Counted from the stretch's first letter, positions 1 through 10,014 are shown. The stretch: 39,467 nucleotides of DNA from Alteromonadaceae bacterium (GCA_013216015.1 JABSOI010000056.1:1-39467), one strand, 5' to 3'. Notes: a model not told the origin generated them from the letters alone. Program-made: numbers and translations.

Positions 1-118
1 GGAATGTAGCCTAAATATTGCCAAATTGTATGATAGATAATTTGGGAAAAAGTACGGCAGGAAATTGGTCGGCTACATTATTATCAATAAATGACGGATG
101 TTTTCGTTATCTGGGATT

Positions 119-646
119 TTACCCTCGAAACACCCATTCACCAAACACCAATAATGAAACTGAAATAACTAGCAGGACAATTAATAAAATAATCAACGAT
201 ATACAGTAAACTTTGTTACTATCTAAAAATAATCGCCCTTCAGGAGAGCTAAAAGGCCAAGCCCCTTTAGTAAGTAAAAAGATTAAACTATTCCCTCCAA
301 TGAATAACGATATTCCGGTTATTTTTGTAGTGTACTCTTGAGCAACAAAAAGTTCATAGCCAGTTAACCATAGGCATACTAATAAAATAGCAAAGTGTTT
401 TCCTATTTTAATTGATAGATTATCATTACTTTCTAAAGAAGCACTAAAGGCGATGCATATTAAAACATTGATAATTAGAAAAAATAAGTATTCTCCTTCA
501 GTAATACGGTATATGTCATACATTATGAAATTCATAAAAATATAGTACATTATGATTGCCATTGAATAAGCGATAGCCTTCAACCCATCATTTTTTTTTG
601 TTTTATTTGTCATTATTACGTCATATCTCTTAACATTTTTTATCAC
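119..646 (-). CDS. Polytopic membrane protein, candidate immunity protein of the RHS toxin
   Basis: I recognise no family. The protein (175 residues from a GTG start, or about 164 from the internal ATG at 613) has four to five hydrophobic stretches typical of inner-membrane helices and a lysine-rich cytosolic-type N terminus (MTNKTKK). Its GTG start overlaps the stop codon of the upstream RHS gene (GTGA), so the two are translationally coupled. An AAAGGAG motif lies only one base before that GTG, which is too close for it; the internal ATG has a weak AAGAGA. The start is therefore unsettled. Known polymorphic toxin loci place a small immunity gene directly after the toxin's variable C terminus. 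A membrane-embedded partner would fit a toxin that acts at the inner membrane. The immunity role is inference from position only. Confidence 0.7.
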   Translation of the reverse strand: MIKNVKRYDVIMTNKTKKNDGLKAIAYSMAIIMYYIFMNFIMYDIYRITEGEYLFFLIINVLICIAFSASLESNDNLSIKIGKHFAILLVCLWLTGYELFVAQEYTTKITGISLFIGGNSLIFLLTKGAWPFSSPEGRLFLDSNKVYCISLIILLIVLLVISVSLLVFGEWVFRG

Positions 647-3600
647 TCTCCTTTGTTATAAATGGGCATATGAGGCTTGCCACTTTTACCAATTTTAAGT
701 CGTGGCTTTGGTGGTAATCTACCTTTTGTAACATTCCCCCACTTACCGGCACCTCTTAATAGTGATTGCATATGAGCAGGAATGGTATCCATTTGCATCA
801 TGGTCCTTATTGCCCTTACATCCATGCTAGCCTGAGCCATAAATTCAAACAGAAGCGCTTTTACTGGTGGACTGGCTGCTAAATAACTTCCGCCTGCGCT
901 AATAGCATAATAACTGCCTACAAATCCAAGGCCGGTATAGGCTAGCGATTTGGTAGCCAGCGCTCCATAATTGTTTTGGTTTCTTATCCTGATTAAATCC
1001 ATAGAGTGGTTATAGGAATACAAACCAGCCTCTGCTTTACACGATGCTCCGCAGATAACAGATGCGCGAATTATATTTCCATCTTTATCTCTAGTGATAT
1101 TGCCCCACTGAGCATTAACACCATCAGATGGACTTCCTCCCATGTCAACTCCGAGTTCTTCACCACCCCGAACTATTGAATTATGAGCATCTGATTTTAT
1201 TTGGTCTTGAAGGGAACCTCCACCAGAAGGTGTTCCACTTACATTGGTACCACTATCTTTACCCCCATCATTAGTACTACTCTTCAATACCCCATCAGGA
1301 GTCTTAACAAAAACCCCCTCTTTAGTTTCATTTATCAATTGCGTGACGTCTTGCATTTTAGAAATCATTTCATCTGGATAGAAGGCACTGCTGAACATAT
1401 AACCCGTCGGATCAGTATAGCTCAATGGATTATTCAGTACATAACTATAACGATTAAAGTTTTGACTGTTATCCACTTCCTGAATTATAGGATCTGCCTG
1501 CATAAAGCGGCCAATACTGGGATCATAAATACGACCATTCATGTGTATAACATTGGCGTGATCTACTTGCTCGTGACCCGTAAAACCATGCGATGTAATG
1601 TCGAGAATGTCCGATAAATTAAGGATTTCAGAGATATTATTCACTGACTGCCACTCATCTACTATACGACGTTTACCAAAAGCATCAAAACTTAAACGTT
1701 CTTGTACTAAGCCTTCTTCATCTGTTATGACATCAGTGGAGCCAATATGGTCTTTAAATAGATAAACCAACTCACGGCTATTATCGCTACGTACTGTTTC
1801 AAGCGCACCATCACCTATATAACGTTTGTACTCTGTGATGCCATTGTCTTTAACAATCACTTCAACATTACCTAAATAATAAGTAGTGGTTGCTTCTGTT
1901 ACGCCTTGTTCGTTTTCAAGAGAGTCAACCCGTTTATAACGAGTGCGATTCATGTCGTAACTAAACGTTGTGCTTCCCTTACTTGATTCAATCAATGTCG
2001 GTTTGTCGTAATGACTGTACACTACTTTTCGGGTTTGTACGTTACCGTCAAATTGGTGAGTTTGATTTCCTTTAACATCGTAACAATATTGACGGGTACT
2101 AATACTACTTACCGCATGAGGCCCAGACACCGCGCTGCCACTTATTCCTGTACATATATTAGCTTTGGCCTGGTAATTATATTGCGCACCAGCCAATACA
2201 TCAGACTTAGTTTGCAAATTTCCGGCTAAGTCATAAGTCATAGACAAAGAAGTAAAACCATTTTGTTCAACAGTTGTTAAACGATTTAACTCATCATAGA
2301 TAAACACTTCTTCTTGTTTTTCTGTTGTCCCCATAAATTCGTTGATATTATCAGCGCGCAAACGCAAATTACCTACACCATCAAATTCATAATCCAAACT
2401 TTGGATCATGCCCATGCCGCTGTTTACACTTTCTAAAAAGCCAGTGCTGTTGTCATATCCTTTAACGGTGATGGTTTCATTTTTTCCTTGCCGATATTCT
2501 GTCACATTACCCATGGCATCTACGTCGTCCACTTGATAATAGTAGACGCCATTTACGCCTTCGCGTGCTTCCTGATGTTTACTGACAAATCCATTTTTAT
2601 AATGATACCTTAATCCTTTACTGGTCATCATTCCATCGCCGGTATCAGCATCAAATTGTTGGAAAACACGGCCAAATTGATCATAGGTTATGCTTTGGCT
2701 GTAAGTAATATTGTCAAGCACGGTGGTGATAGTCGAAACTCTTCCCTGGCTGTCGTAATCAAAGGTTTTTTCGACCTCACCTTGTTGCTCTGACTTTAAT
2801 TGATGAGCAACAAAATTAAAGTCGGCACTGTCTAAAGTCGCTAACGCTTCGTTTGTACTTATTCGTGAATATACCCGACCAACATTGTCATAATGTGCAT
2901 TTGTAATAGCATCATCAGGTGCTGTGATTTTAATTTGTTCACCTAAGGCGTTATATCCATAATTCCAATCGCCTTTGTCCGGGTCGTTTAATCTAGTTTT
3001 ACGCCCCCAGGCATCATGATCGGCATCAATAATTGCGTTATCAGCACCAGTGACGATATCAAGTTTTCCTATTGCATCATAACTATAAAGAACTTCGGCA
3101 TTCAAACCATTATCAATACTTACGGTTTCACCTAAGGCATTTAAAGACTCACTACGATTTCGAGTAAATATATAACCATTATGATTAACACTTACCGCTT
3201 TAAGTACCTTATTTTCACTGTAGCTAACAATGATATTGGTGCCATTAGGAGCTGTATCAATAACTGTTCGACCAAAAATGTCGTATTGGGTATGCTGCCA
3301 GGGAATATTACCTGACGCTATAGTATTAAAGTGTGCTACAGATTTTTGGTATGCTCTGGCAAAATTATCGTATTTAAACAAGGTATTAATAATTTCGCTA
3401 TTAAATCCGTTGTTGGTTTTTTTAAGGAGATTGCCCGCAAAATCAAAATACTGTTTTTCGGTTACATTGCCTTCGCTGATCACTGATGTGTAATAAGTTG
3501 CGTTACTTGGACAGAAACCAGATGTACACTCAAAATTACTGGTATAGGTAAAAGTACCAACTCCACTTGTTCGACGGAAGAACTCCTGACCAAAATCATC

Positions 3601-6600
3601 ATAGCGAATTTCGGTGATATTGCCATCAACATCAATATGCTGTGTAGGTTGACCTAACGCATTATAATTGCTGAATTTTTGTTCAGTGAATAACAAATTG
3701 GAAACTTGTGTAATGTAACGCCCTACAGGATCATAAGACCATTGTGTACGTCTAAAAATCTTATTGGTACCTATAGTATTTGCAACATTAACTCTGGTTG
3801 CACAATCACTTTTGTAATGACTACTACATTGAGTTGTATTGATTCGATTACCAAAGGCATCGTAAGCATAAGCGGTTTTAAGGTAAGTATCATCCGCACC
3901 ATCGGGGTCGATAATTTCGGCGGTGAGTAGACCTGTATTTAAATCATATTCGTATGCCATAGATTGACTGAGGTCAAGTTTACCAGTTCGACTATTCGTT
4001 ATGGTTTTACTTTTAACTTTACCTATCCACCAATTAGTTTCATCATCAAAACTGCTGTCAGCATTAGCAGTACTGTAACCATAGATGGTTGTTTGACTGT
4101 ATATATCATTTGCCTGGCTATGATCTGTGGTTATAATTTCCTGGTTAGTTAATAAAGGATAACTGCCATCAATGGTAACTACACCCTCACTATACGTTTC
4201 ATAAGTATTAACGGTGTTCACTGTACTCACCGCATGCCTACTGCCTATACTCCCATTATAATCAAAACTATACTTTTTCTGTTCGCTATTTGCATTATAA
4301 ATATACTGATTTGCCCCACCGTTAAGAGATAAACTGGCTGGTGTATTTACAACGGTTTGAACAGCCATATTGTTGTATTCAACCGTACGGTTAATAGCAT
4401 GTCCGGTAAACGGAAAATCTTGTCTGTAGGTGGTAGTAGAGCTAATTGATGTACGCTGATCTGTACTGGTAAACTGTTCAAATCCTAAAAATCCACGCCC
4501 ACCTGATTGTAATCTAAGTCCTGAGTATGAATATGCAAACGTACTTCGTAACACCGAATCACTATCATTGATTGCTACATCAACCGTTAGATGAGAGACC
4601 AGAAAACTAGAGCTGATTATATCAATTACGGCACTGCCATTACCCCAATCCAGTGTATTACTTGATTCTCCCAGGGTATAAAGATTAGCATTATTCATCG
4701 ACTGATAGATGATATCACTAACTGCGCCTAAACCATTGGTAACTTTTTTAAGAACATCTTGTGGCTGATTCATAATGTTGGCATCTTTACGCAGTATCAG
4801 GTTGTTATTTATTTTATCTAAAATAATCACACCCGACATTCCATCACCATCCATGTCAACCCATATTACGCTGTCATCTTCAGGATCAGTTACGTCACTA
4901 TAAAACAGAAAATGCTCTTCTTCGTCAAAAGTAGTACCGTTAGAAAAGCGTACATAAAAGCCTTCGGGAGAAGTGTCATTGTCAGATTTATAGACAATAT
5001 CACTCAGGCCATCACCATTTAAATCCATTAATTTATCATAACCATAGTATGAAGGTTGATAATATGCTTCTGCTCTAAAAGCAAAAAAACCTTCATGTAC
5101 CTGTTCACCATCAAGTTTAAACAAGTAACCATTAGACAGAATATCCGTGTAGCCATCACCGTTAATGTCACCATAACGAAAGTGATTGGGTATGGTGTCA
5201 GCATAACCGGTCTCACTTCTTCCGGTACTTACATCATAGTCATTGTGAAGGACTTGAGACGAGCTAGCCGTCCATTCACCCTCACTATCCATTTCTAACA
5301 TCATCGGATGCAAAAACGTTTCGCTCATTTTTCGTGTTGAGCCTGAATCACAATGAAACCTTTGATCTTGCAATTCACAATAATCAAAATAATAAGCGAG
5401 CGACAAGTCGGGTTGTCCATCGGCATTGAAATCCAAAGGCGTGGACATGCCATGGCGAAGTCCAAAAAAGCCACCTTCAACGCTGCTTTCTAGATCAGCT
5501 GGTTCTAATTCTTCTTGATTATCCCATCGTTCCTGTTTTACGTGAGAAAGATCGATAGTGACAAACTCGATGAAACGTGTAGTTACTGAATTCGTATTAT
5601 GATAATAACCATCATCAGTCAATATATCAGGACGTCCGTCAACATCCATATCGGCGAAAATGGAATATTTAAAAGAAGATGGAAATTGATATTCTTGCGT
5701 ATCGCTAATAGTACCATCAGGATCAAAATATTTAATTTTCCATGTACACTCAGATCCTACACAACTTTCAGCGTACATAAGATCGCTAGTACCGTTACCA
5801 TCTATATCTGCAATTAACCAGTGTGGTGAATATATATCTTCACCAGAGCGAGTTGTTTCATCAGGCTCTGACAAAAACACATGCCCGCCAGTATAGCCAC
5901 TACCTGTATTTCTCAATAACTGAATATAACCTTGCCCGGTTGTTTCAGAGCGGTAAGCTAAAGCTAAATCTTGTAAACCGTCTGCATTATAATCTAATGA
6001 AGTAATACCAAAAATTTCTTTATTTTCCATCCCTAAATCGTCTAAATCGATTAGGGAAGTGTTGTTAGCAAAACCTAACAAAGGTTCACTGTAATCAAAT
6101 ACGGTAGCAGGAAGGCAGCTGTTAGTGTCATCATCACTGTGGTTACAACGCTGTAAACTGTTTAATAAACTACGTGAAGAAAAACTACTCTGGTCATATT
6201 CAAATTTATAATGATTCACTTCAGCATTGTTATGATTGACAGTAATACTCTCCAAACGTTGAACATCACTAATATGGTTACCTAGAAAATAACGCGAACT
6301 AGTATCGGTCCTAACTTCATAATCATAATCAAAATCAATGGTATTACCACTGTAAGTAATTTGTGAAATATGCTTTACAACCGTATCTGAGCCGACATAG
6401 GTAAAGTTAGTGCTATTTCCCGCCGCATCAGTAATTGCGTTCAATAACCAAATATAAGCTATTCCGCTTTCACCATCTTTTTGTACGCTAGTGGTACTAT
6501 TACCATATTGCCATTTGCTGCCATCTGTATGCGCGACAGTAAAATGGCTATAATCTGATGTAGTATCTAATGTTACTTGACGTAAAGATTCTAATTCTGT

Positions 6601-8961
6601 TCGATATTGTGCCCCATGTTCACCGTCCGTACCATTTACTAGCTTTAAACGTTGACCATCCATGCATAGCGCATCTTCACTGTCGAATTTAATGCCTCTG
6701 ATATAACCATCTTTTTCAGGTGTTCGACGACAACGTTCAATTGCAGACAAACCGCCAATGCTCCAACCTACACCTAAAACATGATTGCCTCCCTGACTAT
6801 TATAATTCAATGATAGTTGTGGTTGTGAACCGCCAATCCCCTTGGGGACAACTAAAGGAATTTTATAACCAGCAGTACCTTGACTACTAATAATCACTTC
6901 GCCCGGCAGTGTGCCAACTGTGTCACCAATAATTGCTTCAGGTATAGTTTCTATATGTGCCGTTGGTGCTACTTCAGGATTAACTGGTTCTACTACTCTA
7001 ACGACCCAATTATTACTACAACCATTTCCTGTACATGCTACCTGCTCGAAAACAATTTCTGTTTCATTCGTATTATCAATAAGTTTGAAGTCTTCTAACT
7101 CATCGTCTGTAAAGTTACCAAATTCCACACTGTAACTACTGCTCACAGTCAAAGTAAGCGCGTCCCAATCCTGACTTGTTATTTCTGAAGCTGACCACGT
7201 ACCGCCCACTTGCGTTAATTTAAGATAACTACCGTCAGATAACTGCAAATACAAATCACCTGTTGTTGTATCTTTATAAACTACTGATAAATCCTGCTCA
7301 GGTACAGTCAAAACCAATTCAACATCTATAGAAACAGCCTCAGATTCTCCCGTTGCGGTCAGTCCTTTTACTAAAACACTGTGATTACCCGCCCCCAAAG
7401 CCGCAAAATCATATAACCAAGGCGCTACACCGTCTACATCAGATAGCCAAGGCCCTCCATCGGCACTGAATTGCACATCTTGTGTAATTGATTCATCTGA
7501 TACCGTTGCGTAAACAATAAAATCACCTACGGTTTCCTGACTGTTATTTAATGGATAACTGATGTTAACCGTGAAAGGTGTACCACCCCCTCCTGATGTG
7601 TCCTCAAACGGTGTTAAGGTGAAAAATTCACTCGTTATATAATAAGGGGTTCCAGAACCGCCAGAGTAACAGGCCGTCACACCATAACAACTTCTGATAT
7701 AAAATTCGTCACCAGAAGTATCACTATAACTGAAGGAATTTAAGCTTAACGGGAATTTTACAGACTGATGAGGACCACTGTTAGTCTTTCTGATAAATTG
7801 GGTATAAGTCGCATAATCAGACCCGCTCCAAGTTATGGTATACGTGTCACCATCTTGTGTAATACTATTTATTAAAGGTGCTTCAGGATACACATCAAAC
7901 GACGTTGTACTCGACGCTGTTTTACCATAGGCATCATAAGCATCAACTTTCAAGGTATAACTACCTATATTTTGCGGATTTGTTGTGAAATTTGCAGCAT
8001 AGTCCCACGAATAAGGGGCACTGGTATCTTTTCCACCCCCAAAATTCTGCCCCTTCGGACCCGTGAGACTAAAGCTCACACTTTCAATACCACCATCATC
8101 AGAGGCGAGGGCTGACGCTACTACTGTAGATCCCAGAGCTATAGAGGCATCATCAGCAGGACTAACTTGATGAATTTTAGGCACTGTGCCACCAGTATCA
8201 TCTGTGCGAAATGGATATATATAAGCTTCTGATCTCGTACTGGAAATTTTATATGATGAATGCTCAGATACGATATAAAACTTTATTTCCTGTGCTTCCT
8301 CACTAGGAAAAGAAATAGTATAAGTTCCACTTGAATAAGAAGTTGTGTATGTTGTCCCATTCATTACATAAGTAAACTGCACTGAATATTGATCAGCCAG
8401 TTCAACAGGAGCAAAACTAACAGTGAGTTGACGATCAGAACTTCTTGAGTATACATTCGTAATGACGGGCTTATCTAATCTTCGATATAAACTTCCATCA
8501 ACCGTTTTCGCAAAACCAGCTACATCATTCTTATAAGGGGTAAAGCTAAAAGTAATTATACCATTAGCAGCATTATTGTCGGTTTGAATAGTAATAGATG
8601 TTTGACTGGCATCTATTTGTATTGGCGTTGGTGTTAAAGTGGTTCCATCTAATAGTTCTACACTGTAACTCAAAAGATAATGTTCAATACCATCATCTGC
8701 TTGCCAATTAAAAGTAAAATTACCGTCTTGACTTGTAGGCACATCATTCGCATTAAGATCATTGGTTAAACTAAATTCATTTAATTTAACTTCGACGGGA
8801 ATAATGATCGTGATATCACCAACACTGATAGGCACCCATTGATTGAGTATTTCCTGCGCGAAAACAATTTTGGATGACACGAAAAAAAATAACAGGAAAA
8901 TTAAGGATGAACGTAGGGTATTTTTCAAATTGACCAATTTTATTAACATATGTATTTCCAT
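643..8961 (-). CDS. Giant secreted SpvB / FG-GAP / RHS (YD-repeat) protein, candidate polymorphic toxin
   Basis: A 2,772-residue exported protein. Domains in order: signal peptide (about 1-36, ending KIVFAQ); fibronectin/Ig-like beta-sandwich repeats (about 60-560); an SpvB/TcB-type N-terminal module near 690-750 (GVGWSIGGLSAIERC); seven FG-GAP/VCBS-like calcium-loop repeats around 975-1370 (DINGDGYTDI, DLNGDGLSDI); a long YD-repeat tract from about 1500; and an RHS-associated core near 2395-2520 (DHIGSTDVITDEEG, GRIYDPSIGRFMQADPI, NPLSYTDPTGY). After the DPTGY boundary come about 250 unrelated residues (2521-2772) with a Gly/Ser-rich linker, two hydrophobic segments and a basic tail (KGRLPPKPRLKIGKSGKP). 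In known RHS/TcC proteins the YD repeats form a shell around a C-terminal toxin cut at the core. I recognise no catalytic motif in this tip. Met1 (8961) or Met5 could be the start; Met5 follows a GGAAA. Confidence 0.93.
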   Translation of the reverse strand: MEIHMLIKLVNLKNTLRSSLIFLLFFFVSSKIVFAQEILNQWVPISVGDITIIIPVEVKLNEFSLTNDLNANDVPTSQDGNFTFNWQADDGIEHYLLSYSVELLDGTTLTPTPIQIDASQTSITIQTDNNAANGIITFSFTPYKNDVAGFAKTVDGSLYRRLDKPVITNVYSRSSDRQLTVSFAPVELADQYSVQFTYVMNGTTYTTSYSSGTYTISFPSEEAQEIKFYIVSEHSSYKISSTRSEAYIYPFRTDDTGGTVPKIHQVSPADDASIALGSTVVASALASDDGGIESVSFSLTGPKGQNFGGGKDTSAPYSWDYAANFTTNPQNIGSYTLKVDAYDAYGKTASSTTSFDVYPEAPLINSITQDGDTYTITWSGSDYATYTQFIRKTNSGPHQSVKFPLSLNSFSYSDTSGDEFYIRSCYGVTACYSGGSGTPYYITSEFFTLTPFEDTSGGGGTPFTVNISYPLNNSQETVGDFIVYATVSDESITQDVQFSADGGPWLSDVDGVAPWLYDFAALGAGNHSVLVKGLTATGESEAVSIDVELVLTVPEQDLSVVYKDTTTGDLYLQLSDGSYLKLTQVGGTWSASEITSQDWDALTLTVSSSYSVEFGNFTDDELEDFKLIDNTNETEIVFEQVACTGNGCSNNWVVRVVEPVNPEVAPTAHIETIPEAIIGDTVGTLPGEVIISSQGTAGYKIPLVVPKGIGGSQPQLSLNYNSQGGNHVLGVGWSIGGLSAIERCRRTPEKDGYIRGIKFDSEDALCMDGQRLKLVNGTDGEHGAQYRTELESLRQVTLDTTSDYSHFTVAHTDGSKWQYGNSTTSVQKDGESGIAYIWLLNAITDAAGNSTNFTYVGSDTVVKHISQITYSGNTIDFDYDYEVRTDTSSRYFLGNHISDVQRLESITVNHNNAEVNHYKFEYDQSSFSSRSLLNSLQRCNHSDDDTNSCLPATVFDYSEPLLGFANNTSLIDLDDLGMENKEIFGITSLDYNADGLQDLALAYRSETTGQGYIQLLRNTGSGYTGGHVFLSEPDETTRSGEDIYSPHWLIADIDGNGTSDLMYAESCVGSECTWKIKYFDPDGTISDTQEYQFPSSFKYSIFADMDVDGRPDILTDDGYYHNTNSVTTRFIEFVTIDLSHVKQERWDNQEELEPADLESSVEGGFFGLRHGMSTPLDFNADGQPDLSLAYYFDYCELQDQRFHCDSGSTRKMSETFLHPMMLEMDSEGEWTASSSQVLHNDYDVSTGRSETGYADTIPNHFRYGDINGDGYTDILSNGYLFKLDGEQVHEGFFAFRAEAYYQPSYYGYDKLMDLNGDGLSDIVYKSDNDTSPEGFYVRFSNGTTFDEEEHFLFYSDVTDPEDDSVIWVDMDGDGMSGVIILDKINNNLILRKDANIMNQPQDVLKKVTNGLGAVSDIIYQSMNNANLYTLGESSNTLDWGNGSAVIDIISSSFLVSHLTVDVAINDSDSVLRSTFAYSYSGLRLQSGGRGFLGFEQFTSTDQRTSISSTTTYRQDFPFTGHAINRTVEYNNMAVQTVVNTPASLSLNGGANQYIYNANSEQKKYSFDYNGSIGSRHAVSTVNTVNTYETYSEGVVTIDGSYPLLTNQEIITTDHSQANDIYSQTTIYGYSTANADSSFDDETNWWIGKVKSKTITNSRTGKLDLSQSMAYEYDLNTGLLTAEIIDPDGADDTYLKTAYAYDAFGNRINTTQCSSHYKSDCATRVNVANTIGTNKIFRRTQWSYDPVGRYITQVSNLLFTEQKFSNYNALGQPTQHIDVDGNITEIRYDDFGQEFFRRTSGVGTFTYTSNFECTSGFCPSNATYYTSVISEGNVTEKQYFDFAGNLLKKTNNGFNSEIINTLFKYDNFARAYQKSVAHFNTIASGNIPWQHTQYDIFGRTVIDTAPNGTNIIVSYSENKVLKAVSVNHNGYIFTRNRSESLNALGETVSIDNGLNAEVLYSYDAIGKLDIVTGADNAIIDADHDAWGRKTRLNDPDKGDWNYGYNALGEQIKITAPDDAITNAHYDNVGRVYSRISTNEALATLDSADFNFVAHQLKSEQQGEVEKTFDYDSQGRVSTITTVLDNITYSQSITYDQFGRVFQQFDADTGDGMMTSKGLRYHYKNGFVSKHQEAREGVNGVYYYQVDDVDAMGNVTEYRQGKNETITVKGYDNSTGFLESVNSGMGMIQSLDYEFDGVGNLRLRADNINEFMGTTEKQEEVFIYDELNRLTTVEQNGFTSLSMTYDLAGNLQTKSDVLAGAQYNYQAKANICTGISGSAVSGPHAVSSISTRQYCYDVKGNQTHQFDGNVQTRKVVYSHYDKPTLIESSKGSTTFSYDMNRTRYKRVDSLENEQGVTEATTTYYLGNVEVIVKDNGITEYKRYIGDGALETVRSDNSRELVYLFKDHIGSTDVITDEEGLVQERLSFDAFGKRRIVDEWQSVNNISEILNLSDILDITSHGFTGHEQVDHANVIHMNGRIYDPSIGRFMQADPIIQEVDNSQNFNRYSYVLNNPLSYTDPTGYMFSSAFYPDEMISKMQDVTQLINETKEGVFVKTPDGVLKSSTNDGGKDSGTNVSGTPSGGGSLQDQIKSDAHNSIVRGGEELGVDMGGSPSDGVNAQWGNITRDKDGNIIRASVICGASCKAEAGLYSYNHSMDLIRIRNQNNYGALATKSLAYTGLGFVGSYYAISAGGSYLAASPPVKALLFEFMAQASMDVRAIRTMMQMDTIPAHMQSLLRGAGKWGNVTKGRLPPKPRLKIGKSGKPHMPIYNKGE

Positions 8962-9353
8962 ATAGGAGGTGTTTTTCTAAACAAAATATAAATAAATTTT
9001 TTTAAGTAAGATGTATAGTTATAACTCACTTAACAAGTATCCCTTTATAGTTCTAAGGTTACTCGCTTTACCAAAATTAAAATTTAAAATAAAGACATTC
9101 CATTATCCCAAGTTGGAACTTTAAATTAATAATTACAAAGTTTCTTCAATAATTATTGAAGTAGGAATAATTTCAACTAACACACTTTTAACTTATTCAT
9201 TTCATAATTAAATGAATTTTATTATTGTCTTCAATAAATTAGTTACAATCAGACTTACGTTTCAGGAGTGTTACTACCACCCATGTATTATTCTTAAAGC
9301 ATTCTAAATTATTTTCAATTTCAAAATTAAGCAAGCATCCTACATTTATAACA
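8962..9353. other. AT-rich spacer upstream of the RHS gene
   Basis: Almost 400 bases of very AT-rich DNA before the RHS start. I see no open frame with coding character and no RNA gene. It should hold the RHS promoter, but no box is clear enough to place. The imperfect palindrome ttcttcaataattattgaag (9142-9161) is the only notable structure. The sequence just before the RHS start reads CACCTCCT on the coding strand (see findings). Confidence 0.5.
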
Positions 9354-9554
9354 TTAAAAAATAAAGAATATTTTCCCGTAGCTTGCTTCATTTATCAAAA
9401 TAATGTCTTCACTAAAAAAATCGCCATAGTGTGGACTTATAATTAAAATGCTCAATGCAGTTCCGTCAGAATTTGCCACATTACGAATATAAACCTTAAA
9501 ATTCAACAGCATTGCAAGTATAACTTGTGCTAGTTGTAGTGCTTCTTTCGAACG
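9354..9554 (-). pseudogene. Remnant of a second copy of the small secreted protein family
   Basis: A stopless frame of 67 codons ends at 9354 but has no start; TAG precedes it at 9555-9557. The translation includes KEALQLAQVILAML and FKVYIRNVANSDG. The pattern (helix with K-E-x-L-x-L-A, then a beta strand, then a turn) resembles the second half of the intact protein encoded at 9613-9948 (RRQMILSRLLAAYAMKESVNIGY). In another frame just upstream, MCNLSSLTFSV resembles that protein's VCNVGFFVIS. Together they suggest a frameshifted tandem copy that has lost its N terminus. The similarity was judged by eye and is modest. Confidence 0.4.
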
Positions 9555-9612
9555 CTAAAAGTTAAAGAACTCAGATTGCACATTTCACCATTGCACACGC
9601 AAGGTTACTGGC

Positions 9613-9948
9613 TTAACCAACTTCATGAACTCTGATATATCCATGGGCACAATCTCCCTTGTCATCATACCCAATGTTTACGCTTTCTTTCATTGCGTAG
9701 GCTGCCAGCAATCTTGATAAAATCATTTGTCGTCTTTCAAAAGGCACAGTTTCTGAAATAACAAAAAAACCAACATTACATACTGGATGTTCAGTTGGCT
9801 GATTTTCTAAAGAGATGTATATAAAATCCCCATCGGTGTATGTACGTACCTGAGATAAAACCCCTTTAATATTAGCATTATACTGGGCGTTTACTGTTGC
9901 AGTAATAAAAGATAGGCAAGCAGCAATTATAAAAATAAATATTTTCAT
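9613..9948 (-). CDS. Small secreted protein with two cysteines, unknown function
   Basis: A 111-residue exported protein. A signal peptide covers about residues 1-21 (MKIFIFIIAACLSFITATVNA), leaving a mature chain of about 90 residues. The mature part is predicted to be mostly beta strands with one helix (about 69-87), and has cysteines at 57 and 100 that could form a disulfide after export. Small periplasmic proteins of this layout are common and uncharacterised in marine gammaproteobacteria. I cannot name the family. The start codon is well supported: an AAAAGGA ribosome site lies 9 bases upstream and is repeated three times in tandem. A decayed relative lies directly downstream, so this is likely a small duplicated family. 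Confidence 0.8.
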   Translation of the reverse strand: MKIFIFIIAACLSFITATVNAQYNANIKGVLSQVRTYTDGDFIYISLENQPTEHPVCNVGFFVISETVPFERRQMILSRLLAAYAMKESVNIGYDDKGDCAHGYIRVHEVG

Positions 9949-9956
9949 GGCTATTT

Positions 9957-9976
9957 TCCTTTTTCCTTTTTCCTTT
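9957..9976 (-). promoter_or_regulatory. Triplicated ribosome binding site
   Basis: Read on the minus strand, the 20 bases before the small secreted protein gene carry three successive AAAGGA motifs about 7 bases apart. The last is 9 bases from the ATG. Slippage of a 7-base unit would change the number of ribosome sites, and possibly expression. Confidence 0.6.
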
Positions 9977-10014
9977 AGATGAAATCCGGATAAAAATATA
10001 AATGAGAGAACTTA

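Noticed and set aside
18-209. Open frame on the plus strand of 63 codons at the window start
   Set aside because: It overlaps the end of the membrane protein gene in antisense, has no ribosome site, and its composition looks random.
1201-1617. Plus-strand frame of 138 codons inside the RHS gene
   Set aside because: Antisense shadow of a well-conserved RHS core; no domain or ribosome site.
9142-9161. Palindrome upstream of the RHS gene as an operator
   Set aside because: Very AT-rich and imperfect at the centre; such palindromes are expected by chance in this spacer.
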